From: Candidatus Saccharicenans sp.
Lineage (GTDB): Bacteria; Acidobacteriota; Aminicenantia; Aminicenantales; Saccharicenantaceae
Length of the DNA stretch: 8,630 bases
Direction: 5' to 3'
NCBI GenBank assembly: GCA_024653405.1
Contig: JANLGB010000030.1
Coordinates: 1 to 8,630, forward strand
Shown: positions 1-6,566 of the stretch, piece by piece
Numbering within the stretch: the first letter of the stretch is position 1
Layout: every line of letters begins with the position of its first letter
Notes under the pieces: model-generated
Told to the model about the DNA's origin: nothing
The model's database searches: none
What the model saw: only the letters and a program-made list of their open reading frames with translations
Made by a program: the position numbers and the translations under genes

Positions 1-1
1 C

Positions 2-52
2 TCCAGATTCGGCACCTGGTCGATGAGACTGGGCTTCAAGTTCACCTTCTAA
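2..52 (+). CDS. C-terminal end of an outer-membrane beta-barrel protein (partial)
   Basis: Only the last 16 codons and a TAA stop lie in the window; the 5' part is outside it. The frame reads ...SRFGTWSMRLGFKFTF and stops. Alternating hydrophobic/polar residues ending in a terminal phenylalanine are the classic last beta-strand (BAM recognition signal) of outer-membrane barrels. RLGFKFTF-type endings are common in TonB-dependent receptors, including the carboxypeptidase-regulatory-like receptors of Acidobacteriota-type genomes. The other two forward frames give no such signature. A strong intrinsic terminator follows 23 bases after the stop, which supports this being the true end of a transcription unit. 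Assignment to the TonB receptor family rather than another barrel is inference, because no plug domain or other strand is visible. Confidence 0.6.
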   Translation, partial: SRFGTWSMRLGFKFTF

Positions 53-75
53 GCTGACTTAAAGAAGACGCTCGA

Positions 76-115
76 GCCCGTCCCCGCCGCCAGGCGGGGG
101 CGGGCTTTTTATTTT
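76..115 (+). terminator. Rho-independent terminator of the upstream barrel gene
   Basis: A 13-base left arm (76-88, GCCCGTCCCCGCC) and right arm (93-105, GGCGGGGGCGGGC) pair throughout, with one G-U wobble, around a 4-base loop GCCA. The right arm runs straight into TTTTTATTTT (106-115). The T-tract lies only on the right, so the terminator acts on forward transcription coming from the partial gene at the left edge. It would not stop the leftward transcripts of the gene block at 868-6386. Confidence 0.93.
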
Positions 116-154
116 CCCCGGGAAAATACAGTTAAAGGTCGTCCGCTAATCTCT

Positions 155-160
155 TATAAT
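155..160 (+). promoter_or_regulatory. Orphan consensus -10 box (TATAAT)
   Basis: A perfect TATAAT sits just beyond the terminator. A poor -35 candidate, TTAAAG at 132-137 (3 of 6 matches), is placed 17 bases upstream. A small inverted repeat (GCTGG/CCAGC, 174-188) follows within 15 bases. No convincing forward reading frame begins downstream; the best is a 22-codon ATG frame at 277. It could be a chance match in AT-rich DNA, or the start of a small transcript crossing the gap. Confidence 0.2.
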
Positions 161-179
161 AAATAACATAGGCGCTGGC

Positions 180-810
180 TTAACCAGCCCCCATCCAGGT
201 TGTGGTACAGCCCTTCCCTTCCTGTTTATTAACATCCACCACTTCTTCTCCGGGCGGCTTATCTTATTACCTTAGGATGATCAGAATTATATCCCGCACC
301 AGGCAGTCCGAAAGGAAACTTTTCCCTTTATCGCTAAGCCCATAGCCAAGAAGCAATCCCGCCCCGACGCTGGTGTTTAGATAGGCCCTGGCCCATTTTT
401 TCCTGCCAAAACTTCCCGGTTCCTAAAAATAGAATATCCCGGGCCTCTCCTCATTGGCCAAACTGACTGACCGCTTCCCAAGTTTATCGGGCTGGCCAGA
501 ACGTTGACCGGGTCTTTGACCAAGATGATTGTGCCGCGCTTTTCATTAAGCCATCCATGATGACAGAAAATTATTTTTTCTGCAGGTAGAAAGCGAATAA
601 TGCTGAGGATTATTATCAGAAGCCGGCTTCTGCTGGCCAGTTTGTCCTGTCCGTTCTGTCCTCATATCATGCAAGCACAAAGCCCGCCTCCAGAAGAACC
701 TCCTCCAGGCAATTCAACAGGCTGAACTTAGAATATTCATGGGTCTTTTCTGCATAGGCAATCAGACCAGGCCCAGATCTGATAGGGTTGCTTAGTTGAG
801 AGCTTAACAA
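180..810 (-). pseudogene. Decayed coding remnants in several frames, family uncertain
   Basis: The 750-base gap downstream of the sulfatase-TPR gene has no intact gene, but the minus strand contains consecutive protein-like stretches in different frames. Stretch A (810-667, 47 codons to a TGA) includes AYAEKTHEYSKFSLLN followed by a leucine-rich helix ending LLEAGF. Stretch B (661-377) includes the segments EKRGTIILVKDPVNVLASP and INLGSG. Stretch C (422-267) includes PGSFGRKKWARAYLNTS and VGAGLLLGYGLSD. Stretch D (263-180), in the same frame as C beyond two stops, includes DKPPGEEVVDVNK. A, B and C lie in three different frames, as expected for an old gene with indels. The B-C pattern (KD..NVLASP, then W.RA followed by a glycine-rich hydrophobic helix) faintly recalls the N-terminal part of PAP2-family membrane phosphatases. 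That is a guess from memory, and no PAP2 catalytic motif is present. Stretch A ends in a way seen in many methyltransferases, also unproven. Chance open frames are possible. Confidence 0.3.
564..632. repeat. Cluster of three adjacent inverted repeats in the non-coding gap
   Basis: Three perfect inverted repeats lie within 69 bases. CAGAAAA/TTTTCTG at 564-570 and 576-582 has a 5-base loop. AATAAT/ATTATT at 596-601 and 609-614 has a 7-base loop. A 16-base perfect palindrome, CAGAAGCCGGCTTCTG, spans 617-632. None is followed by a clean T-tract on either strand, so they are not textbook terminators. They lie 236-304 bases past the sulfatase-TPR stop codon, so they could act as 3'-end structures for the leftward transcript, or be protein-binding sites. 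They overlap remnant stretch B, which weakens the coding reading of that part. Confidence 0.5.
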
Positions 811-867
811 TTAATAGGCACCAGATAACACAGGGAATACCCCGGCCAGGCACCTTTGGATCGATTC

Positions 868-3135
868 TTATTGACCGGCCAGTTTTTTCTCCAGTCGTTC
901 TAGCTCCTGCCGGGCTAACCGGATGTTTTCTTTCCGGTCGCCGCTAGAATTTTCCAGATAGCGGCGGAAGTACTCGACGGCTTCCCGGGTCCGGCCGGCT
1001 TTCTCGTAGGCCACGGCCAGGTTGAAATAGCCGGACCTGGTGGGCATGATGGCCACCGCCTGTCGCAAATAAAAGATGGCCTGTTCATGGTCTCCCAGGT
1101 AAGAGTAAGCCAGCCCGGTAAACTGGTATAAACTCTGGTCTTCGGGGAAATCTTCAATCAAATGCTTATAAATATCTATGGCCTCGGTCAATTTCCCGGC
1201 CGAGGCCAGGCTGGAGGCCAGACTGGCTCTGAGGGACTTGCTCTCGGGTTCCACTTCCAGCGCCCGCCTATAAAGGGCCCAGGCTTCTTCTTTCCGGCCG
1301 GCGGCATTCAGTATCCCGGCACTGACGGTCAGGGCCTCCACGTTACGGGGGTTTAGCAGAAGCACTCTTTCCATTGTCTTTAAGGCCAGCAGGAATTTTC
1401 CGCTGACGGCATAGGTATGCCCCAGCCTGGTCAGGAGAATTTCTGAATCAGGCAGCCTGTCCAGTCCCTGCTGCAAAACCTCTATGGCCCGGTCCATCTT
1501 TTTCTGTCCGGCCAGGGCCAGGGCCAGGTTGACATAGCTGGCCGGCGAGTCGGGGGCTTCTTCCAGTATTTTCCAGTAAGCCTGCTCAGCCAGTTCGTAT
1601 TTTCCTTCAAACTCGAAGGCCTGGGCCTGCTGGATCAGTTTCAGCAATTCTAATTTTTCCTTGGGGTCAGGGTAGCTGGATTGCCCCCTGGCCGGGGCCA
1701 GGTTGAGGTAACCCAGCGAGCGCAGCCTTTCCAGGTCCTCGGGCCTGGTGGCTCCGCCGGCAGCCGGGCTGGATTGACCCAGAAGCAATTTTTCCAGTTT
1801 CTGTCTGAGTTCGGCCGCCAGCTCTTGATTGGTGGAGAACAAATTCCGTCTTTCTTCGGGGTCCGATCTTAGGTCAAAAAGCTCCGGACGAGGAGATTGG
1901 ATCAATTTCCACCTACCGGAAATTATTCCGCTCAACTCCGACCAGCCGAAATTCTCCCGGGGATAAAAAGTTTCCAGGACCGCATCCCGGTCTCTCTTCT
2001 CCCGACCCTGGAAAATCGTCTCCAGGCTCCGGCCCTGCATCTGAGCCGCTTCCTCCTCCCCTCTGACCCAGGAGAGAATGGTGGGAGCGATATCGGTCAG
2101 CCGCACCCGCTCTTCTACCACTGCCGGTCGCCGGAAGACCTTTTTTCCCCAGAAAACAAGCGGCACCCAGACGGTTTCTTCATAAAGAAAGATACCGTGA
2201 CCAAGTTCCACCCGGTGGCCCAGGCCTTCCCCGTGGTCTCCGGCCACGATGATAATGGTCTTATCCAGCAGGCCCTTATCTTCCAGGGCCTGGAGAATCC
2301 GGCCGACATAGACATCCATATAAGCTATCTCGCCGTCGTAAGGACAGTCCCGAAATTCCTGGTCATAGGGAGCTGGTGGGTCGTAGGGCAGATGGGGGTC
2401 GTAATAGTGGACCCAGCAGAAAAATTTGTCGCGATAATTATTTTCCAGCCAGCGGGCAAAACGAGAAAAGGTGTCACCCGCCCGGCGTTCGGCATTCATG
2501 CTCTTAAAGGGCATATCAGCCTGGAAGGTATCGTCATAGACCTCGAATCCCCGGTCGAGGCCAAAACGGGAATCGACCGAAAAAGAAGAAAGAAAGGCCG
2601 CCGTCCTGTAGCCCCTGTTCTTAAGGATTTCAGTTACGGTTTTGATATCCGCCGGCAAATAATGCCCGTTATTCCTGACCTGATGCCGGAAAGGTTCCAG
2701 CCCGGTCAGGATTGTAGTATGGGAAGGCAGAGTCAGGGGAGCCGGACAGTAAGCCCGGGCAAAACGGATTCCTTCCCGGGCCAGGCGGTCAAGGTTGGGC
2801 GTCCTGGCGTCCTTGTAGCCATAGCAGCCCAGGTGGTCCGCCCTGGTGGTGTCAAGGGTTATCAGCAGAATGTTGGCCGAAGAAACTGCTTCTCGGTTGT
2901 ACCAGGATGTTTGACGGCCAAAAAAATACCAGACCGCCAGAAGGACTAGTACTAGAAACAACCCACTGATTATAAATAATTTATGTTTCTGGCCAGGCCC
3001 ACTCTGGCCTGTCCCTTCCATTCTCTCCATTCTCTGGCGTGACTTCCCAGCCACTTCATCAATTATTTCCTCAGCCGCCAACCTGTTTTGAGGCTCGGGC
3101 CGAATTAACCTTTTTTTCTTTTTTTTCTTTCCCAT
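868..3135 (-). CDS. Membrane-anchored sulfatase-fold (alkaline phosphatase superfamily) enzyme with C-terminal TPR array
   Basis: This 755-aa protein has a Lys-rich cytoplasmic N-terminus, one membrane segment (about 53-72) and a sulfatase domain (about 87-430) that should face the periplasm. A linker follows with the RSLGYL motif (472-477) common in TPR-sulfatases of this group, then about seven TPR units (about 495-730). Visible metal-site motifs are LDTTRAD (D95, D100), AGDHGEG (D300, H301) and GHG..LYEE (H313). The nucleophile motif reads PLTLPSHTTILTG with Thr at 135, where formylglycine sulfatases have Cys or Ser in C/S-x-P-S-R; the Arg is also replaced by His. A threonine nucleophile is typical of LtaS- and phosphoethanolamine-transferase-type members. 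I therefore favour phospho-transfer or phosphodiester chemistry; the substrate is unknown. The first ATG has only a weak ribosome site. ATG at 3021, behind GGAG, would give a 717-aa protein without the poly-Lys start. It is the last gene of a three-gene leftward block; no clear terminator follows. Confidence 0.88.
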   Translation of the reverse strand: MGKKKKKKRLIRPEPQNRLAAEEIIDEVAGKSRQRMERMEGTGQSGPGQKHKLFIISGLFLVLVLLAVWYFFGRQTSWYNREAVSSANILLITLDTTRADHLGCYGYKDARTPNLDRLAREGIRFARAYCPAPLTLPSHTTILTGLEPFRHQVRNNGHYLPADIKTVTEILKNRGYRTAAFLSSFSVDSRFGLDRGFEVYDDTFQADMPFKSMNAERRAGDTFSRFARWLENNYRDKFFCWVHYYDPHLPYDPPAPYDQEFRDCPYDGEIAYMDVYVGRILQALEDKGLLDKTIIIVAGDHGEGLGHRVELGHGIFLYEETVWVPLVFWGKKVFRRPAVVEERVRLTDIAPTILSWVRGEEEAAQMQGRSLETIFQGREKRDRDAVLETFYPRENFGWSELSGIISGRWKLIQSPRPELFDLRSDPEERRNLFSTNQELAAELRQKLEKLLLGQSSPAAGGATRPEDLERLRSLGYLNLAPARGQSSYPDPKEKLELLKLIQQAQAFEFEGKYELAEQAYWKILEEAPDSPASYVNLALALAGQKKMDRAIEVLQQGLDRLPDSEILLTRLGHTYAVSGKFLLALKTMERVLLLNPRNVEALTVSAGILNAAGRKEEAWALYRRALEVEPESKSLRASLASSLASAGKLTEAIDIYKHLIEDFPEDQSLYQFTGLAYSYLGDHEQAIFYLRQAVAIMPTRSGYFNLAVAYEKAGRTREAVEYFRRYLENSSGDRKENIRLARQELERLEKKLAGQ

Positions 3136-3189
3136 GGGACCAGCCTGACCTTGATCGCGGGTTGTTCCGGCTTATATTTTTTAAGAAAC

Positions 3190-3217
3190 AATATACCTTA
3201 AAACTTCAGCTAAGCAA
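3190..3217 (-). promoter_or_regulatory. Possible internal sigma-70-like promoter for the sulfatase-TPR gene
   Basis: In the 140-base gap before the sulfatase-TPR gene, the minus strand reads TTGCTT (3217-3212), a 16-base spacer, and TATATT (3195-3190, 5 of 6 matches to TATAAT). The -35 box is poor (3 of 6). The gap is much longer than the 45 bases separating the first two genes of the block, which makes an extra start of transcription plausible. No hairpin with a T-tract separates the genes, so read-through from upstream is also expected. Confidence 0.33.
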
Positions 3218-3275
3218 GACCTGGCCTCCGCTTCAGCCAGTTTCTGGACCGCGGGCTCCGCCGGTTATTGACTTT

Positions 3276-4250
3276 TTACTTTTTAATCGCCTGTAAAATC
3301 TGCTGGACCATGGCCACCCGCGGGGAATCCTGGGGCTCCAGCTTCAAGAACTTTTCAAAATACTCAATGGCCGCAGGCATGTCATTTTTATTCAGGGCCA
3401 CATAGCCGAGCTTTAAGTAAGGTTCCGGCCAGTCGGGCTTGATGCCAGAAGCCATCTTGAAATACCTCTCGGCTTCATCCAGCTTCTGGTTGGTAAAGAA
3501 AACCTCGCCCACGTTAAAAGCCACGACCTCATCCTGCGGAGCGGTATCAACTGATTGTTTGAAATACTTGGCCGCTTCTTCCAGGTTATCCTGCTTGAGG
3601 TAGAGCAGGCCGATGGCCGCCAGGGCCTTGGCTGTCATGTTGACACCCATGGCCATATCGCCTTTGGCTTTTTCCATCACCTGGTTGTAATACTCCAGGG
3701 CTTTATCCAGCTCGCCCTTTTCCCGGTAACAATCGCCAATGTTCAGCAGTATCTGATAGGCCGAGGGGTTCTTTTCATAGAACTGCTCGAACATGGCCAG
3801 AGCGGTGTCATATTTGCCTTCCTGGAAAAACTCGTTGCCCTGGTCCAGGAGTTCCAGCGAGGCCTCGTCCTGAATGATGGCCGTGCCGCCGCCGGCCTTC
3901 TGCAGCTTGATGGTTATTCTGGGATTCTTTTCCAGCTGGCTGACCGTTACTTCCTGGGCCACGGGGGCATAACCCTCAGCGGAAACCATCAGGCTCCAGC
4001 GCCCGGAGCCCAGACCGATAAATGACCATTCGCCCTTTTTATTGGTGGTGGCTTCGAGTTTCAGCCCGCCGCCCGCATCCTGGATGTAGCTTAAGACCAG
4101 CTTGGCCCCGACCACCGGTTTATCATTATTGTCAAGCACCACGCCGCCCAGCCGGCCCACTCCCCGGCCAGCCTGAGCCAGAGCCAGATTTTGGGCCAGG
4201 AAGAAGACCAGGGCCAGGATTACCAAATAACGATAATAATTCTTTTTCAT
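3276..4250 (-). CDS. Secreted carboxypeptidase-regulatory-like domain protein with TPR repeats
   Basis: The protein is 324 aa when started at the ATG at 4250. An in-frame ATG at 4262 would add four residues, but it overlaps the GGAGGT Shine-Dalgarno (4260-4255) that sits 5 bases before the 4250 ATG, so the later start is preferred. The N-terminus MKKNYYRYLVILALVFFLAQ is followed by NLALAQA, a Sec signal peptide probably cut near residue 27. Residues about 32-116 form a carboxypeptidase-regulatory-like beta-sandwich: GGVVLDNNDKPVVGAKL, then TTNKKGEWSFIGLGSGRW, then SAEGYAP, a typical layout. Residues about 135-306 form roughly five TPR units, with segments such as ALAMFEQFYEKNPSAYQILL and AIEYFEKFLKLEP. 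It is probably a periplasmic scaffold or binding protein. It follows the GWxTD gene by 45 bases and is likely cotranscribed with it. No catalytic motif is visible. Confidence 0.85.
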   Translation of the reverse strand: MKKNYYRYLVILALVFFLAQNLALAQAGRGVGRLGGVVLDNNDKPVVGAKLVLSYIQDAGGGLKLEATTNKKGEWSFIGLGSGRWSLMVSAEGYAPVAQEVTVSQLEKNPRITIKLQKAGGGTAIIQDEASLELLDQGNEFFQEGKYDTALAMFEQFYEKNPSAYQILLNIGDCYREKGELDKALEYYNQVMEKAKGDMAMGVNMTAKALAAIGLLYLKQDNLEEAAKYFKQSVDTAPQDEVVAFNVGEVFFTNQKLDEAERYFKMASGIKPDWPEPYLKLGYVALNKNDMPAAIEYFEKFLKLEPQDSPRVAMVQQILQAIKK

Positions 4251-4254
4251 TAAG

Positions 4255-4260
4255 ACCTCC
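4255..4260 (-). promoter_or_regulatory. Shine-Dalgarno GGAGGT that decides the start of the regulatory-like/TPR gene
   Basis: GGAGGT on the minus strand lies 5 bases upstream of the ATG at 4250. The competing in-frame ATG at 4262-4260 overlaps this element and has no comparable site of its own. Confidence 0.8.
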
Positions 4261-4295
4261 ATACCATATTCTTAATCCACAAAGGATCGAATGAC

Positions 4296-6386
4296 TTATT
4301 TCTTTTTCTCTTTCAAGGCTTTAACCCGGGCCTTAATCTTATCCTGGTTGGGTTCAATCTGCAGTGATTTTTCCCAGGCATAAAGGGCTTCTTCCGCGTC
4401 CCCCAGCTGGTAATAGCACTCGCCGATGGCGTTGAGCACATTGACATTGGTCCCGAAATGCGCCAGGTACTGCTGGTAATAATTGATGGCCTGCTGGTAC
4501 TGCTGCTGGGCCTGAAAGGCCTGGCCGACAATTTCCAGGAATTCTTGTTGGCCCTGGTTGATAAAGAGCAGAGCGGTGTTCAGGACTTCCTGGAACTGAT
4601 TCTCGGAGAAGAGCAGCCGGCAGTAATCAAGGGCTAAGGCCGGGTTAGTCGGGTCCTTCTTATGAGCAGTTTCCAGGTATCGCCTGGCCCGGGCTGTATC
4701 CTTTTTGTTCCAGTACTGGAGCCCCAGCGCGTATTGAACGGTGGCCGAATTATCACCGTCAACGGGCTGGGTCATAACCCAGGAGCGGGGAATAGTGGGC
4801 AGGTGGCTGATGAAAAAGTTGGTTTTTTCCGTCAGTAGAACGTTGTTATTCCCGTCCTGCAAATTTACTCTGAGGGTATAATTGGCCGGGGTCCAGCCTT
4901 CCAGGACAAATTCTTCATAGAAGACATTGCCCTCGGTGTATTCGCTGAGCTTCTTGCTAAAAGCTTTAATGACTTCTCCATTCTCCCGGACCACCTCATA
5001 ATTCAGGCTGCCTTGGTTCCGCAATTCTGGAGTCAGCCCCCAGACCTGGAAGAAAGCGTACATCCGGTCGCCGAGGACAAAATCATTGCGGGGGGTGGGC
5101 ATGAATTGCAGGTCGTTCAGGAGGAAAGCCTTATTTAAGCCTCGGTACTGGGAGCTGCGGCTGAGTCTGGTCGATAGCAGCACCGGGCTCATCTGCAGTT
5201 GCCGTTCCGGAATATTGAGCGTGGTCTCCAGGGAAGTGAACTCCTTGGAAACGAAATTCTTAAAAAGAATGCTGAGCCGGTATTTTCCGGGCACCAGGGG
5301 AAACACATCCTGGAAGCTCATCTGGCGGTTCCGGATGCTGCTGACCTGGTCGCCCCTGAGATTCAGCGGAATTCTTCGGTCAAACTGGTAAACCTGCTGG
5401 TTGTTGGTATCGGTGACAATGCCGTTGATGACAATGGTCGTCTGGTAATTATTGTCATTTCTTTCAAGCGACAGTTTCTTGGGTTCTATCAGATAATGGA
5501 CGTAATAGATTCCGCCCGGCGACTGATAAACACTAACCAGGGCATCGCTATCTATGTAGTTAGCGGTGTATTCGACCTCTATTATGTCCTGGTACCGGAA
5601 TAGTTTCTCAGCATAGGTGCTCCGGACTTTGTAAGTCGGGGCGGCCGGAATCTTCTGGTTGAGCAGGACATCGGAGGAGATAGAAGGTACCAGGTCGGTC
5701 AGCGGCTCCCCTTCTATCAGGCTCAAAGAAACCTTGGCCACGTTGGGCTCAATATCAGCCAGCTTGCCGAAGGCAACGGCGTAACTGGTCATGTCGCCGC
5801 TGTAGTGTGGCATCAGTTTCATCGGCCCGTCTTTTATGGGCGAGTAAAGCTTATATTCCCCCGTACCGTCCGGCTTATAAAAAACCACGGAAAAAGCGTT
5901 GGGCAGCCCGTATTCGGCCATCCCCTGGTAAAACCAGATTATGGTCGGATAAAGGTCATAGAGATTTTCAAACTTTTCTATAGACTTGGGCTCTCCCAGC
6001 ATGATGTAAATTTTCCCCATATCAGAACGCCAGCCGGGGCCGGGAGACTCCTTGCCGAAATGCTGGTTGGCATACTGGAGGCGCCGGTAATGTTCCTCTT
6101 TGAATTCGTTTTCGGGGGTATTGGGGTTCGGGTCCCGCTGCTTCCAGAAAGCCTCAATAAAAATGTCCCGCTGCCGGTCATTTTCCAGTCTTAAAAAAAC
6201 GTCTTTTTCCTTTTCCGAGCTGATATAGACAACTTCTTCTTCCAGCCACTTGCGGTACTTATCTGGCAGGGCCCGGATCAGGTCCTTCTGGGATTTCGGC
6301 CGGGACTGGCTAGGGGAGGTTAAGGCCGAGACCAGGCTGAGGCTAAAGAAGAGCAGGGAGACTATCACCACCAATCTTTTTGACAT
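4296..6386 (-). CDS. GWxTD-family secreted protein with C-terminal TPR repeats
   Basis: The protein is 696 aa. An N-terminal Sec signal peptide covers about residues 1-21 (MSKRLVVIVSLLFFSLSLVS). The GWxTD domain covers about 35-190: it has the upstream FWKQRDPNPNTPENEF segment (80-95), then GPGWRSDMGKIYIMLGEP (116-133), where the signature reads GWRSD with Ser replacing Thr, followed by the Y..P..IWFYQ region. Residues about 200-530 are beta-rich without a family I can name. Residues about 550-685 hold TPR units (segments near ALGLQYWNKKDTARARRYLE and ALYAWEKSLQIEPN). GWxTD proteins are found in Acidobacteriota, Bacteroidota and relatives; their biochemical role is not established, so only an envelope location is inferred. 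The start is supported by GGAG at 6395-6392, 5 bases before the ATG. It is the first gene of the leftward block and is transcribed divergently from rpoD. The C-terminus is lysine-rich (KEKKK). Confidence 0.87.
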   Translation of the reverse strand: MSKRLVVIVSLLFFSLSLVSALTSPSQSRPKSQKDLIRALPDKYRKWLEEEVVYISSEKEKDVFLRLENDRQRDIFIEAFWKQRDPNPNTPENEFKEEHYRRLQYANQHFGKESPGPGWRSDMGKIYIMLGEPKSIEKFENLYDLYPTIIWFYQGMAEYGLPNAFSVVFYKPDGTGEYKLYSPIKDGPMKLMPHYSGDMTSYAVAFGKLADIEPNVAKVSLSLIEGEPLTDLVPSISSDVLLNQKIPAAPTYKVRSTYAEKLFRYQDIIEVEYTANYIDSDALVSVYQSPGGIYYVHYLIEPKKLSLERNDNNYQTTIVINGIVTDTNNQQVYQFDRRIPLNLRGDQVSSIRNRQMSFQDVFPLVPGKYRLSILFKNFVSKEFTSLETTLNIPERQLQMSPVLLSTRLSRSSQYRGLNKAFLLNDLQFMPTPRNDFVLGDRMYAFFQVWGLTPELRNQGSLNYEVVRENGEVIKAFSKKLSEYTEGNVFYEEFVLEGWTPANYTLRVNLQDGNNNVLLTEKTNFFISHLPTIPRSWVMTQPVDGDNSATVQYALGLQYWNKKDTARARRYLETAHKKDPTNPALALDYCRLLFSENQFQEVLNTALLFINQGQQEFLEIVGQAFQAQQQYQQAINYYQQYLAHFGTNVNVLNAIGECYYQLGDAEEALYAWEKSLQIEPNQDKIKARVKALKEKKK

Positions 6387-6415
6387 CTTAACTCCACTTT
6401 ACTTCTGAGACTTTT

Positions 6416-6444
6416 ATTCTATAATATATAACCTTATCCTTCAA
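6416..6444 (-). promoter_or_regulatory. Sigma-70-like promoter of the GWxTD/TPR/sulfatase block
   Basis: On the minus strand TTGAAG (6444-6439, 4 of 6 to TTGACA) is followed by a 17-base spacer and TAGAAT (6421-6416, 5 of 6 to TATAAT). Transcription would begin near 6408, giving a leader of about 22 bases before the GWxTD start codon with its GGAG site. The -35 box overlaps the inverted repeat at 6430-6448. Confidence 0.55.
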
Positions 6445-6448
6445 GGTT
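6430..6448. promoter_or_regulatory. Inverted repeat AACCTT-N7-AAGGTT, possible operator
   Basis: Two perfect 6-base arms (6430-6435 and 6443-6448) surround a 7-base spacer and cover the -35 box of the leftward promoter. The position, between two divergent promoters, suits a repressor or activator site, but a 6-base inverted repeat can occur by chance. No regulator is identified for it. Confidence 0.3.
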
Positions 6449-6465
6449 GGATGCATTAAAATCGC

Positions 6466-6498
6466 TTGACAAAGAAAAGCGGGCGGCTTATTTATATT
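6466..6498 (+). promoter_or_regulatory. Sigma-70-like promoter of rpoD
   Basis: A perfect TTGACA at 6466-6471 is followed, at 17 bases, by the AT-rich stretch TATTTATATT (6489-6498). The -10 in the best register is TATTTA (3 of 6). TATATT fits the consensus better but would need a 21-base spacer. Transcription would begin about 65 bases before the rpoD start codon. The start codon is preceded by TTAGGGG, giving a purine-rich ribosome site 4 bases upstream. Confidence 0.55.
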
Positions 6499-6566
6499 AA
6501 GGAATTAAGAGAGATATACCTTCTCCCCTCAGTCAAAGGCTAAGGGTCGAGAATCTTAGGGGTTCC

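Noticed and set aside
277..345. 22-codon ATG frame on the plus strand after the orphan TATAAT
   Set aside because: No Shine-Dalgarno, no protein-like pattern, and the region reads more like decayed minus-strand coding sequence.
761..783. ATCAGA/TCTGAT inverted repeat with an 11-base loop
   Set aside because: Short arms, a long loop and a position inside remnant stretch A make chance the best explanation.
842..882. Direct repeat CCGGCCAG flanking the sulfatase-TPR stop codon
   Set aside because: GGCCAG-type words are very frequent across this window, and nothing between the copies resembles an inserted element.
1897..2949. 350-codon open frame on the plus strand
   Set aside because: It lies fully antisense to the sulfatase domain, whose motifs are clear. 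Its translation has no recognisable domain, and long antisense frames are common opposite GC-biased third positions.
3252..3269. GC-rich imperfect hairpin between the regulatory-like/TPR gene and the sulfatase-TPR gene
   Set aside because: The stem needs a bulge, has a 3-base loop and no T-tract follows on the minus strand, so it is not supported as a terminator.
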